Shown: positions 1-8,972, numbered from the stretch's first letter. The stretch: 45,416 nt of DNA from Dendronalium phyllosphericum CENA369 (GCF_016056275.1 NZ_JAECZA010000312.1:1-45416); one strand, 5' to 3'. The notes: generated from the sequence alone by a model not told the origin. Numbers and translations are program-made.

Positions 1-1
1 C

Positions 2-268
2 GTCTTATTAGGCTTAAATCAATCTCGTCAACTTGAGACTGAGGCACAAGATCTGAGTGATGTTGATTTTTCTAACCATCCGCAATGGAACCATGAATCT
101 GGATGGAAGAATGCTTTAAATAATCTGCGTCTCATTATCCAACCACTTTTACTATTTTGGTTAATTTATCCTTGGTTAAGTATTTTCCCTAATTCACATT
201 TGTTACTGGGATTCAATCATTTAATTGCCGCAATGAATCAATTTAAACCCTATTATGCTTCTGGATGA
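2..268 (+). CDS. C-terminal end of an unrecognised, probably membrane-associated protein (5' partial)
   Basis: An open frame enters from the left edge and ends with TGA at 266-268, giving 88 residues. The last half is hydrophobic and aromatic (PLLLFWLIYPWLSIFP followed by HLLLGFNHLIAAMNQ), which suggests one or two membrane segments near the C-terminus. The first part is polar. I do not recognise the family from this fragment. It is probably a real gene end because the frame stays open and has ordinary cyanobacterial codon use, but the start lies outside the window. Confidence 0.5.
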   Translation, partial: VLLGLNQSRQLETEAQDLSDVDFSNHPQWNHESGWKNALNNLRLIIQPLLLFWLIYPWLSIFPNSHLLLGFNHLIAAMNQFKPYYASG

Positions 269-571
269 TTTAGCTCCTGAACTACTTGCTTATTCCGGAA
301 AGTGACAGAAGAGGGGTATGTCCAGTAAGCAGCAAAAGGCCCAGCGATCGCAACCCTAAAATGAAAAATGGTAACGCTACTACCCACCAAAAAATTGCAC
401 AACCTGCTGGTAAGTAGCCTTCCATATTGAAAACAGTAAAACTAAGATCCCCAACTTATTGAATAAGTTGGGGATCTGGATATTTTAATTTTTACAAATT
501 AGATATAAATGCTAAATATTGTTATCAATTTTTAATATAAATTATCAATTTAGAATTTATCTGGACTTACT
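269..571. other. Intergenic spacer with one strong hairpin repeat
   Basis: No gene is visible between the partial gene on the left and the STAND ATPase. The spacer holds one HIP1 octamer near 342-351 and the hairpin at 445-477, and is otherwise AT-rich. Confidence 0.6.
445..477. repeat. Perfect inverted repeat (interspersed hairpin or terminator)
   Basis: Arms AGATCCCCAACTTATT (445-460) and AATAAGTTGGGGATCT (462-477) are perfect reverse complements around one central base, so a 14-15 bp stem with a tiny loop can form. A T-rich stretch follows at 482-496. Similar 'gatcccc...ggggatc' hairpins are interspersed repeats in filamentous cyanobacteria. It could also terminate transcription from either side. 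Confidence 0.6.
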
Positions 572-2206
572 CTACGCTAAATCTCCTCCTTTGAGGTGAC
601 TTTCTTCGATATAATCTTTTAGTTGCGTTGCAAAAGTTGTGTAGCTCATCAATAAATTTTCTGCTTTATCTTCGCTAAATTTATAATTATTCTCTATTAA
701 TCGTTCAATTGTGTATTCCATCAACACTGGACTGAGGAGAAAGCGATTTGCTTGACTTTCAATCAGCGATCGCCTTTGCAATAACTCCATAGCCTCTAAG
801 ATTAATCTTTGCGATAATCGTTGCGATAATCCTGGTATGCTTTTTTCTTGTAGGTTTCGTACTGAGACTGCATCTTGATTGACAGCTAGCCAGCACATCA
901 TATGCTTTTCTAGGTAAGACAAGCGATTGAATTGCTCGTCTAAAGTTGCTCGAATGTCTCCAAAAACCACAGTATCCTGTTTCAGAAACTCGTCGATATT
1001 ACCACCAAATAATTCTTGAATGGCGGTAGCAATTAATTTAATAAACAAAGGATTACCTGCGTACCAATTAAATAAAAATTGATTAGTATCTTTGGAAATA
1101 TTAGTAAAGCCTTTATCTTCAATAATTAAAAGACTTTCTGGCTTACTTAAGCCAGTCAATTTTAAGGAACGAACAGATAGCTTTTCTCCTTCTAAAGAGG
1201 CCATTTCTGGAGTTTTTTCACGACTAGTTAAAACTAAACAACTTTGATGTTGTGACTCTCCAATTCGTCTAATCAACTCCCCATACATCTCGTATCCTTG
1301 ACGATATTGAATCGGAGATAAAAGGTAGGAGAAAGAATCGTTTTTACTACTGGGATTAGTGGTAGATGTAGTAAGATATTCTATTTTTCCATTTTTTTCA
1401 CCACTAACTAAAATCGAATCAAAACTATCTAAAACAATTAGACAGCGTGAAGAGCGCAAACAATCTATCAATTGCGAAATCTTCACATCCACTGTTTGTG
1501 TGATTTTTGTATCTATCTTTGGAAATAAAATTTGAATTAATCGATCTAAGATTACCTCTAAGGAGGGGGCAAGACGTAGCGATCGCCAGATAACATATTC
1601 AAACTGGTCTTGAATTTCTTGTGCTAGTTTGACAGAAAAAGCAGTTTTTCCAATTCCACCCATACCCAAGAGTACTACCAGCCGACAGCGCTCTTGCAAA
1701 ATCCATTGTTGAGTTTTTGCCAGTTCTGTCGTTCGTCCGTAGAACCTACTAACATCTATTGCTTCACCCCAATCTGGGATTTGGATTGATTTAATTTTTA
1801 CTAAATCAGTTTCTTGTTCTTTGGCTGCTTTTCTAACGTTAATTGTTGGTTGTAATTGCAACCTAACTTTTTTATACCCTGCTTTTTCTAATAAATGAGT
1901 AACGCGACTCCAATTTTTGACTTTAACTGAGTATCCTGCTTGGTTACTCAGCATTTCTTCAATATATTTATATAATCCGTTAGATAGATAAACTCTGACA
2001 GTGCTGCTACTGCGACTTTGATAAACTATACTTGCAATTTCCGCAGGACTACAGCCACAAAGCAAACCTCTAAGGAATTTTTTTTCTACAGGTGTTAGAG
2101 CTTTTCCTTTTGTTGATGCTAAATCTACGTATAATTTTTCTAACTCCCAATTACTTTTAGCTTCTAAAAATTCTTCTTCTACTTGATTTGAATCATTTGC
2201 TGCCAT
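572..2206 (-). CDS. STAND-class NB-ARC ATPase without C-terminal sensor repeats
   Basis: Predicted signalling or conflict ATPase of 544 residues. The N-terminus (about 25-90) is an all-helical HTH-like module (ALTPVEKKFLRGLLCG, then a stretch with PAEIASIVYQS) often fused to NB-ARC in cyanobacteria. The NB-ARC core has a clear P-loop GMGGIGKT (181-188), Walker B LIVLD (256-260), and a GNPLFIKLIA motif matching the GLPLA box. The C-terminus ends in the winged-helix/ARC2 region (ending KDYIEESHLK). WD40 or TPR repeats usually follow at this point, but here the frame stops. I chose the ATG at 2204-2206 because the HTH module starts directly after it; a longer frame to 2404 adds 66 residues of unlike composition. 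Function is inferred from family only. Confidence 0.8.
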   Translation of the reverse strand: MAANDSNQVEEEFLEAKSNWELEKLYVDLASTKGKALTPVEKKFLRGLLCGCSPAEIASIVYQSRSSSTVRVYLSNGLYKYIEEMLSNQAGYSVKVKNWSRVTHLLEKAGYKKVRLQLQPTINVRKAAKEQETDLVKIKSIQIPDWGEAIDVSRFYGRTTELAKTQQWILQERCRLVVLLGMGGIGKTAFSVKLAQEIQDQFEYVIWRSLRLAPSLEVILDRLIQILFPKIDTKITQTVDVKISQLIDCLRSSRCLIVLDSFDSILVSGEKNGKIEYLTTSTTNPSSKNDSFSYLLSPIQYRQGYEMYGELIRRIGESQHQSCLVLTSREKTPEMASLEGEKLSVRSLKLTGLSKPESLLIIEDKGFTNISKDTNQFLFNWYAGNPLFIKLIATAIQELFGGNIDEFLKQDTVVFGDIRATLDEQFNRLSYLEKHMMCWLAVNQDAVSVRNLQEKSIPGLSQRLSQRLILEAMELLQRRSLIESQANRFLLSPVLMEYTIERLIENNYKFSEDKAENLLMSYTTFATQLKDYIEESHLKGGDLA

Positions 2207-2665
2207 CTTATTTATGTATTTATTGTAACCCAGGTCATATCCTAACGATTGTTCGATGAAGTCTGAATAAATAAAAGATGAATTTATAACGAATTTAATA
2301 ACTTGCGTTAGGTGACTTGGCAGTTGTTGGTTAGGTATCTTTAGGCTTAACGTAAATTTAATAAAGCTTGTTTGAAACTTTAAGAGAACAAATTCTGTCA
2401 ACACAAACTAGCAAGACTCTTTCTGGTGGAGCGATTTCAGTGGTGAATAATACTATGTTTATAACAGCACAGTATGAAACTTCTAAAATTTAGTTATAGC
2501 AGGCTTTAATCAATAGCTATTACAGCTAAAGGTGTAAAAAATGACTGACCTTCTGACATTGTACAAAAAAGGTTTGCAAATTTGAAGGTTTAGGCACAAA
2601 AACTACTGCATAACCCACCCGAATACGCTCAAATGAATCAATGTGGTATGTAAGAGGCATCAACC
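2207..2665. other. Intergenic region between divergent genes
   Basis: The gap separates the STAND gene (minus) from the small plus-strand gene. I see no RNA gene or strong hairpin. The part from 2207 to 2404 could be coding only if the upstream STAND start were used. Confidence 0.5.
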
Positions 2666-2860
2666 ATGACTCGAATTCGTGACGTTGTGCGACAAGCTTT
2701 AACAACTGGCTATTTAACGGTTGAAGCAGAAAACCAACTACGACAGCTATTGACTACTAGATATGACCTAGAAGATTTTAATGCTTTCATGACTTTGCAG
2801 GAAGCCGCCATGAACGGTAAAGTCAAGCAACAATCTCGCGAGCAATGTGGGATTAAGTAG
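2666..2860 (+). CDS. Small conserved cyanobacterial protein of unknown function (64 aa)
   Basis: A 64-residue soluble, mostly helical protein (TVEAENQLRQLLTTRYDLED in the middle). An AAGAGG ribosome binding site lies 9 bases before the ATG, which supports translation. I recognise the general type, a short cyanobacterial protein with an 'ENQLRQLL' helix, but no function is known to me. It stands alone, divergent from the STAND ATPase. Confidence 0.65.
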   Translation: MTRIRDVVRQALTTGYLTVEAENQLRQLLTTRYDLEDFNAFMTLQEAAMNGKVKQQSREQCGIK

Positions 2861-2879
2861 ATACGTAATACCCTATCTC

Positions 2880-3578
2880 TTAACGACGTGAGGGCTTGTT
2901 TTCACCCTCATCGTCGTCCTCGAAAAATGACCAATCATCATCATCAGCATTATCGGTTTGATTATTAGTCGGTGGTTGATAAGGTGGGATAATTACTCGG
3001 TAATCAGCATCGTAAACAGATTCCGTTTTTCCTACCGCAGTATTTTTTGGCTGGCGATAACTGTAAGAGTAGACTGAACCAGATTGAGAACTGCTTTGAG
3101 GTTCTTGTTGACGTTCGTAGGTTTGAGAATCTCGAAACGGTTCAGTTTTAAGATTGGGGTTAGCTGCTTGTTTGGGCTTTTCATCAAAGTTCCAATCATC
3201 ATCTGCATTGCTGTTTGTCTCCCAATCGTCAAACTCTTCCCTGTCAGCGTCCTTTGTTTTACTAGCTGGCGGTGGCGGGGTGTAAGGCGGGTTTGTCTGT
3301 TCTACTCTACGGTTAGCTGTACGAGGTGAACTCGCTCTTGACCTGAATGGGGTTTGGCGTTGTCTGCCAAAATAATTTGATAATTTAAACAAGACAGTTA
3401 TTAGCACAGAAGTCAAAGCTCCTGCGGCAGTACTGAACAAAATCCACATTGCTAGTGGTAGTGGTTGAGTTCGCATACCCAAAAATACTAGTGGTAGGAC
3501 AGGCGACCAATTTTGAACTAACAACAGTGTTAGTCCTCCCAGTACAGCCACCAACAGAATTAAGCGAATTACAGCCAT
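2880..3578 (-). CDS. LapA-like (DUF1049) two-helix membrane protein with long acidic tail
   Basis: From the ATG at 3576-3578 the product is 232 residues. Two hydrophobic helices at about 1-21 and 36-62 (LILLVAVLGGLTLLLVQNW, then PLAMWILFSTAAGALTSVLI) match the layout of LapA/DUF1049 proteins. The rest is low-complexity: proline/serine-rich, then acidic, with repeated DDDW-like patches (DDWETNS, DDDWNF, DDDDWSFF). The acidic WSF/WNF patches may bind partners, which is inference. A frame up to 3647 adds 23 residues that look like repeat-derived sequence. No good ribosome site is seen. It lies 111 bases downstream of ubiX on the same strand, so the two may be co-transcribed. Confidence 0.65.
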   Translation of the reverse strand: MAVIRLILLVAVLGGLTLLLVQNWSPVLPLVFLGMRTQPLPLAMWILFSTAAGALTSVLITVLFKLSNYFGRQRQTPFRSRASSPRTANRRVEQTNPPYTPPPPASKTKDADREEFDDWETNSNADDDWNFDEKPKQAANPNLKTEPFRDSQTYERQQEPQSSSQSGSVYSYSYRQPKNTAVGKTESVYDADYRVIIPPYQPPTNNQTDNADDDDWSFFEDDDEGENKPSRR

Positions 3579-3689
3579 AAGGAAGGATGTACGGCTTTGC
3601 CGTTCCCTAAAGGTAGGATAAAGGATGAAAGATGAAGAATAAAGCATGAATAATTTCTACTTTATACTTCACACTTCATACTTCATACT

Positions 3690-4346
3690 TTAACGATGAC
3701 CTTGCCACCGCTGAATTGGAATGCAGTCAATATCTAGTTGGTCTAAAGCACGGGCAATTACAAAATCCACTAAATCTTCAACGGTTTGAGGATTGTGATA
3801 CCAAGCGGGAATCGCAGGAACAATTCTGACTCCTGCTTCTGCCAAAGTAGTTAAGTTACGCAGGTGAATCAAGCTAAAAGGTGTTTCCCTAGGAACGATA
3901 ACCAACTTTCGCCCTTCTTTGATTTGGACATCTGCTGCTCGTTCTAGTAAGTCGGAACTCAAACCAACTGCTAGCTTTGCCACTGTACTCATACTGCATG
4001 GCATGATAATCATTCCCAAAGTCCGAAAGGAACCACTAGCGATATTAGCTCCGACATTATTCCAAGGATGGCAGCTTAGTTTACCTGCAAGAGCTACTCC
4101 AGCTTGCTCTCGCCAGAATTGCTCTTGTCCTGCGGGTTCTGCTGGCATCCGAGTATCCTGTTCCGCTTGCCAAACCATGTATGTTGATTTAGAAGCAACT
4201 AATTCAATTTCATAATTCGCTGCGAGTAAATATTTGAGAGCGCGAACGGCGTAGATTAGACCAGATGCACCCGATATGCCGATTATCAGAGGCTTAGTTT
4301 GATGTGACACGCGATTATTGGGGATCGGGGATTGGGTATTAAGCAT
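3690..4346 (-). CDS. ubiX: UbiX-type flavin prenyltransferase
   Basis: Makes prenylated FMN, the cofactor of UbiD-type decarboxylases used in quinone synthesis. The N-terminal GISGASG motif (about 23-29) and the following Rossmann-like fold match the UbiX/Pad1 family. Downstream motifs PCSMSTVAKLAVG, the VPRETPFSLIHLRNL stretch and the PAIPAWYHNP segment are all family hallmarks. At 218 residues it is slightly longer than usual because of a polar N-terminal extension that may derive from repeat sequence. UbiD is not in this window. It is followed on the same strand by the LapA-like gene. Confidence 0.93.
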   Translation of the reverse strand: MLNTQSPIPNNRVSHQTKPLIIGISGASGLIYAVRALKYLLAANYEIELVASKSTYMVWQAEQDTRMPAEPAGQEQFWREQAGVALAGKLSCHPWNNVGANIASGSFRTLGMIIMPCSMSTVAKLAVGLSSDLLERAADVQIKEGRKLVIVPRETPFSLIHLRNLTTLAEAGVRIVPAIPAWYHNPQTVEDLVDFVIARALDQLDIDCIPIQRWQGHR

Positions 4347-4427
4347 TAGTAAAAAAAACTAATTTTTGTGAACTAAGTTCCTTGCTAATTTCCATTTCCC
4401 AGTCGCCAGTCCCTAGCCCCCATTCCC

Positions 4428-6782
4428 CTATTCATCATCACCATAAGCATCTAAATCATCAGGTTCCATATCGTTTGGTAGGTAAATATCAGATATATCG
4501 CCATTGACATCGCCAATACCCAATCCTTTGGGTACGCCATCACTACCGACGGTGACTAAATCAATTTGCTGGCGATAGTAATCGACGCTTTTAACTTGTA
4601 CGGCTACGCGATCGCCTAGTCTATAAGAAGCACGATTTTTGCGGCCAAACAGTGCTTGTTGTCTAGCACGATACTCATACCAATCATCTTTGAGCGAACT
4701 GACATGTACTAATCCTTCTACTCGTAAAGGTATACCTGGATTGCTACCGACTTTCGCCTCTGCTGCTGGTACTTCAATTTCAACAAAAAAGCCGTAGGAT
4801 TGCACGCCAGTAATTACGCCCTGAAATACTTGACCGATGCGCTGTTTCATCAGCTGGGCTTTTTGCAATCCGGCTAAGTCGGCTTCGGCTTCTTGAACTT
4901 CTTTTTCTCGGTCGTTAATCTGGATAATTACCCTAGTCAAATCGCTTTGTAATTCTTGTTGCAATTCTGGGGGTAAAACATTCCAGTTAATTTCCCCGTG
5001 GCTGGAGGAGTGACGCAGGTTAACTCGTTCTTTGACACGGGTGTTGCGGCGATCGCGTCCGTGTTCTAGTAGTTGATAGTACACTCTTTGCATGAGCAAA
5101 TCTGGATAGCGCCGCAAGGGAGAACTACAGTGAGTATATTGCTGTAGTGCTAAACCAAAGTGCAGTCCTTTAGTGGTGCTGTAGGCTGCTGGCTTGAGCG
5201 TATCCTGTAACAAATAAGTTAAAACTTGCTCTGATGGCGATTCCGCAAAAGCTCTTGTTAAATGTTGATAATCTAGTGGTTGAATATCGACTTCTGGCTC
5301 TAATGACAGTTCTACGCCTAAATTGATCGCCAATTTCAGCATTTCTTGAACATCTTCAGGATCGGGTGTGCCTTGAACTCGCCAAATAGCGGGAACACCT
5401 AAAGCACTCAGGTGATTTGCCATCAGTTCATTGACTAGCAACACTAACTCTGTTAAAAGCGATCGCACAGGCAAGTCATTGACAACCACAGCGCCTAAAA
5501 TTCCCTCATCATGGTAGGGGTTTTGGCTAGAAGGCAGATTTAACTGCAAGCTACCGCGAGCTAATCGTACCTGTTTGACTGCTTTGTGCAATTTATCTAA
5601 TTCTTGCAACAGCTCGACGACTTCTGGGGATGCTCCCGAAGATTTGTCTAAAAGAATTGCTTCTGCATCTTGTCTGTCGATCGCAGTTTTGACGTTGATA
5701 ACGCTGGGTTGAATTTCCCAATCTAATACTTGTCCCGAATCGGGATCGATTGTAATCAAAAAGGAGATAGCCAAGCGATCGCTTCCAGGCACTAAAGAAC
5801 AGCGTTCTGCTACAGTATCTGGTAACATCGGCAGCACTAGTTCTCCTAGATACACCGACCTACCCCGCCTCAGTGCTTCTCTATCTAAAGATTCGTCAGG
5901 TTGTACGTAGTGAGAAACATCGGCAACGTGAAAGCCCAAAAGCCAATTTCCGGTGACGGTTTTTTCTAGGCTCAAAGCATTTTCTATCGTTTTGGCATCA
6001 CCATTGTTACCAGCGATCGCAAATGTAAATAATTTACGTAAATCCAGTTTATTCTTGAGGTCTGCTTTTAGCAGTCTTTTAGGCAACCGGGCTGCTGCTT
6101 CTTGCACTCCTTCCGGGAAATTACGGGATAAGTCATGCTTACATGTAACCAAATCGATATCAGCAGCGGCTTCGGCATCGCTACCAAGGATTTGCACTAC
6201 TCTACCCAAAGGAGGGTATTGTGCTAGGGGGTAACGCAGGACTTCTACATGGGCCAGGTGGTCGAGTGCTTCTTCCAATTTCATGCCGTTTGTTTGGATT
6301 TTTAATTCAAACAGCAATCGATCGTCCAGAGGTACTGCTCGAAAACCGCCTTCTACTTGTTTAATCCGTGCCAGTAAAGTGTGATTAGAACGTTCTAAAA
6401 TCAGCTTAACTTCTCCTTCTGGAGAACGGCGGCGACTACCTTCTTTGAGAACTCTTACTAAAACGCGATCGCCATTCCAGGCATTACTAAGATGGCTTTC
6501 CCGAATATATATATCTTCGGCTCCTTCGACATCTTGAATGGCAAAGCAAAAGCCTTTGCTAGAACAACGCAGTTTTGCCTCGATTGTTCCTTCTTCTGTC
6601 ACCCGGCGATACTTGCCGCGTTCTTTCACCAAAATGCCAATTTTTTCTAGTACTTCCAAGGTAATGTGAAGTTTTTGTAAACTGGCTTCGTCCTCACAAC
6701 CAAGTTTCTTTTCCAAAACTTTACGAGCTACCAATTTATCATCAGTGAAATTGGCAAGGAGTGTAGCGATTGAAAATTCCAT
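4428..6782 (-). CDS. RNase II/R (RNB) family protein with a degenerate catalytic site
   Basis: 784 residues with the RNase R layout: N-terminal winged helix (about 1-65), cold-shock/OB segment (about 66-110, KGFCFAIQD), RNB core (about 245-590) and a C-terminal S1 domain (about 645-745, FQGVITGVQSYGFFVEIE). The RNB core keeps HVADVSHYV, RGRSVYLGE, LPMLPDTVAERCSL and SSPLRRYPDLL. The metal-binding stretch, which in E. coli RNase R reads TIDGEDARDFDDAV, here reads AIAGNNGDAKTIENAL (255-270). The four conserved aspartates therefore appear as A257, T265, E267 and N268. It may be a non-catalytic RNA-binding relative; cyanobacterial Zam proteins are also RNB-type. Classic neighbours rpsR/rpmG are not found upstream. 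Family is secure; activity is in doubt. Confidence 0.9.
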   Translation of the reverse strand: MEFSIATLLANFTDDKLVARKVLEKKLGCEDEASLQKLHITLEVLEKIGILVKERGKYRRVTEEGTIEAKLRCSSKGFCFAIQDVEGAEDIYIRESHLSNAWNGDRVLVRVLKEGSRRRSPEGEVKLILERSNHTLLARIKQVEGGFRAVPLDDRLLFELKIQTNGMKLEEALDHLAHVEVLRYPLAQYPPLGRVVQILGSDAEAAADIDLVTCKHDLSRNFPEGVQEAAARLPKRLLKADLKNKLDLRKLFTFAIAGNNGDAKTIENALSLEKTVTGNWLLGFHVADVSHYVQPDESLDREALRRGRSVYLGELVLPMLPDTVAERCSLVPGSDRLAISFLITIDPDSGQVLDWEIQPSVINVKTAIDRQDAEAILLDKSSGASPEVVELLQELDKLHKAVKQVRLARGSLQLNLPSSQNPYHDEGILGAVVVNDLPVRSLLTELVLLVNELMANHLSALGVPAIWRVQGTPDPEDVQEMLKLAINLGVELSLEPEVDIQPLDYQHLTRAFAESPSEQVLTYLLQDTLKPAAYSTTKGLHFGLALQQYTHCSSPLRRYPDLLMQRVYYQLLEHGRDRRNTRVKERVNLRHSSSHGEINWNVLPPELQQELQSDLTRVIIQINDREKEVQEAEADLAGLQKAQLMKQRIGQVFQGVITGVQSYGFFVEIEVPAAEAKVGSNPGIPLRVEGLVHVSSLKDDWYEYRARQQALFGRKNRASYRLGDRVAVQVKSVDYYRQQIDLVTVGSDGVPKGLGIGDVNGDISDIYLPNDMEPDDLDAYGDDE

Positions 6783-6902
6783 GCAGTGAACCGACCTTTG
6801 GTCAAAACATCATTTATGGTTTAATCTGGTTCTTTCCTGTATTCCCTTGTGTGGCTTACAGACACTAGTGCATCATCAGTGCTGAGTGCTGAGTTAGTTG
6901 TC

Positions 6903-6930
6903 GTAGAGACGCGATTAATCGCGTCTCTAC
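6903..6930. repeat. Perfect 28-base palindrome (interspersed cyanobacterial repeat)
   Basis: Arms GTAGAGACGCGATT and AATCGCGTCTCTAC are exact reverse complements with no spacer. This GTAGAGACGCG palindrome type is a common interspersed repeat in Nostoc-like genomes. It is flanked by STRR-like 'gtgctgagtgctgagttagttgtc' repeats. Confidence 0.75.
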
Positions 6931-7031
6931 AAGAGTTAGTTGTCAGTTATTATTTCTCCCTCATCTCCCTCATCCTCCTCATCTCCCCACTTCCCCTTCT
7001 TGCACTAGCTGGAAACGAAAGGTTCTGAATT

Positions 7032-7058
7032 CTAGGGAAGGAAGGCAACCCTAGAACT
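7032..7058. repeat. Hairpin TTCTAGGG/CCCTAGAA
   Basis: Eight-base perfect arms around the 11-base loop AAGGAAGGCAA. It lies in otherwise unique sequence, not beside a gene end, so it may belong to an RNA rather than to a terminator. Position is accurate to within a few bases. Confidence 0.45.
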
Positions 7059-7955
7059 TCTCATTGCACGAAAATTTCAGAGTTCGCTTGCGTTAAAGTC
7101 TCTTCACCTAACCAAACTCATAAAGTCTGCCTGATGGCATTACCCTACTTGGTCATTACGCAACGGGTTTTTGAGAGGCTGGTTGTTGTAACTCTCCAAG
7201 CGACCCAAAAGCGTTATCAGGGAAAACCACAGGTGTTTGATTGTCTGGCTTAAAGGTACTCTTACGCCATTAGACTCTGATTTTTAACAAGGAGAAACCG
7301 CCAATAAATCCAATTTTCCCACATGTAGAATCGGTAACAATTGGTTAAGCAGCTTAACAAGCAGTGAGGGCGAACCTTATCTCCATTATTGTAGATTTAG
7401 AGCGCACTTCCAGGAAATAGTTCCGGATATAGAATTGGGTAATTAGTATAGCATTGAAGGCAAAACCACTTAGCAGAAATCAACAGTAGCCAAAAATTGG
7501 CTCAAATAATTGCTGTTACTGCAATTGGGACACAGAATCGACACACTAATAGCATAAACGCAGCGATGCGATCATCAGAAATTTTTGCCTTTGCCTATGT
7601 AGCCAATTTTAAATCTTGAGCGATCGCTTTGAGTTAAACTCCCAAAATTTGGTCTTGTTCTGTCCATAGAAGAGTTGTAGACGTAGAATTAAAATACCTC
7701 TCTAAGCTGTTACGCTTTTAAATTGCACATTGACCAAAGTTGACTGTTGAGTGTCAACAGTCGGCGGTCAACAACTACTATAAGTATTTCTGAAAGTTAA
7801 ATGCGCTTTAGCTTATCTCTATTACGGCTTCAAATTTAGCAAAGTTTTTTAGTAACTTGGATTAAGAGAAAATATCAACGAGGGGCGATTAGATAACTGG
7901 GACACAGGTAGCATCAACCCCCTTATTCAGCAGACTTAACATTGGTGGCAGTATT

Positions 7956-8972
7956 ATGTTGGCTCAATTTCAGAGCTTGTATCCCAACGGCAATCTAATT
8001 TCGGAATTAGTACAGATTTTTCAAGGAAAATATATTGTTCGGGCAAGCGTACAAATTGAAGGTGTAACCCGTGCTACTGGTATGGCAGCAGCAGAAACCG
8101 TAGAAGTGGCAGAAGACCAAGCCAGAACAAGGGCGCTGATGGTTTTGGGTATAACTAGTTCGCCACAGGCGACTGTAGAATCTTCCCCAAAAACTGTATC
8201 GCCGCAAGTACAATCAAATTCTGATTTGAAAACAACAGTAGGAATAAATAATACTTATTCCTCTGCAACAGATAGAGATTTTGGCAGTAGTGAGACAGCG
8301 CTGCGGGAGGGTTTCCCGACCCAGGTGAGTCAGCGCGGTGAGTCTAGCCCTCGTATTGGCGGTCTCCGTCACGATGAAGGACTGGCGAACCCCGAAGGGG
8401 CGACTGCGTTAGCGAGGAACGAGCATCACTTGAAGGGTCAGTGGTCAGAGTCAGAGGTCGGGAGTCAAGAAATATCCATACCACCTGTCAAGGAACAGAA
8501 TATTAAATCAGATGTAGTAACAAGTAACACACGAAGCGCTAGTAAAAATGATACCTACAATCAAGATTTAAATCAAAGTTTTTCCTTAACTAGCGATCGC
8601 GACCTAGAATTCGATCCCCCAGCCGAAAACTTTGATATGATGGCTGACAACCAGTTAGAAACTCCACTTTTTCCCAGTTCTGTTGCCAGTAACGTCACAC
8701 CGTTTACACCCCGTAGTTATAATTCTTCAGAGAATGTGAGTAATTTGACAGCAGCTAGCAAGAAAAAGAAGAAAGCTGAACCAGTAAATTTATCCGATAT
8801 ACTTGCAAAAACAGATGTCCAAATCGAGCGCTTAGGCTGGACAAAAGACCAGGGAAAAGAACATCTCAAAAAAACCTATGGAAAGTTAGGGCGCTCTTTG
8901 CTAAGTGAAGAAGAATTGCTAGATTTCTTGAGATATCTAGAATCTCAACCAGATCCAGTAGCAGGATTTTAA
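7956..8972 (+). CDS. Hypothetical cyanobacterial protein: conserved N- and C-terminal domains joined by a repeat-derived linker
   Basis: 338 residues. Residues 1-68 form a compact alpha/beta segment (GKYIVRASVQIEGVTRATG then AAAETVEVAEDQARTRAL) that recalls small domains handling short nucleic acids or ligands, but I cannot name it. Residues about 282-337 are a helical domain (LAKTDVQIERLG, then EEELLDFLRYLESQPDP) that recurs as the separate gene at 9053. The linker is low-complexity, and residues about 114-170 are encoded by an interspersed repeat plus STRR-type sequence that keeps the frame open. The ATG at 7956 has a weak GGTGG upstream. Function unknown. Confidence 0.7.
   Translation: MLAQFQSLYPNGNLISELVQIFQGKYIVRASVQIEGVTRATGMAAAETVEVAEDQARTRALMVLGITSSPQATVESSPKTVSPQVQSNSDLKTTVGINNTYSSATDRDFGSSETALREGFPTQVSQRGESSPRIGGLRHDEGLANPEGATALARNEHHLKGQWSESEVGSQEISIPPVKEQNIKSDVVTSNTRSASKNDTYNQDLNQSFSLTSDRDLEFDPPAENFDMMADNQLETPLFPSSVASNVTPFTPRSYNSSENVSNLTAASKKKKKAEPVNLSDILAKTDVQIERLGWTKDQGKEHLKKTYGKLGRSLLSEEELLDFLRYLESQPDPVAGF
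8297..8446. repeat. Interspersed repeat inserted in frame in the 7956 gene
   Basis: GC-rich relative to its surroundings, with nested inverted repeats: GCGCTG (8298-8303) against CAGCGC (8331-8336), GGGAGGG against TTTCCCGACCC, and CCCCGAAGGGG near 8390-8400. The style matches the repeat near 36030-36085 (GGAGGG/CCCTCC). It is followed by STRR-like 'ggtcagtggtcagagtcag'. The repeat is read as protein (SETALREGFPTQVSQRG and onward). Confidence 0.65.

Larger units (their letters stand above)
6783..7955. other. Long gene-free region with several hairpins
   Basis: No convincing coding frame is found in 1.17 kb. It contains a perfect 28-base palindrome at 6903-6930, CT-rich repeat sequence at 6955-7000, a hairpin at 7032-7058 and a GACTGTTGA/TCAACAGTC hairpin at 7742-7762. 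The block from about 7010 to 7330 has mixed, non-repetitive composition and could hold an unannotated small RNA or the long leader of the plus-strand gene at 7956. I cannot match it to rnpB, tmRNA or 6S RNA. Confidence 0.5.

Noticed and set aside
3919-4215. 98-residue plus-strand frame
   Set aside because: Fully antisense to ubiX, which is a secure call.
6783-7955. rpsR and rpmG upstream of the RNB gene, as in some cyanobacteria
   Set aside because: No frame encoding either ribosomal protein is present in this gap.
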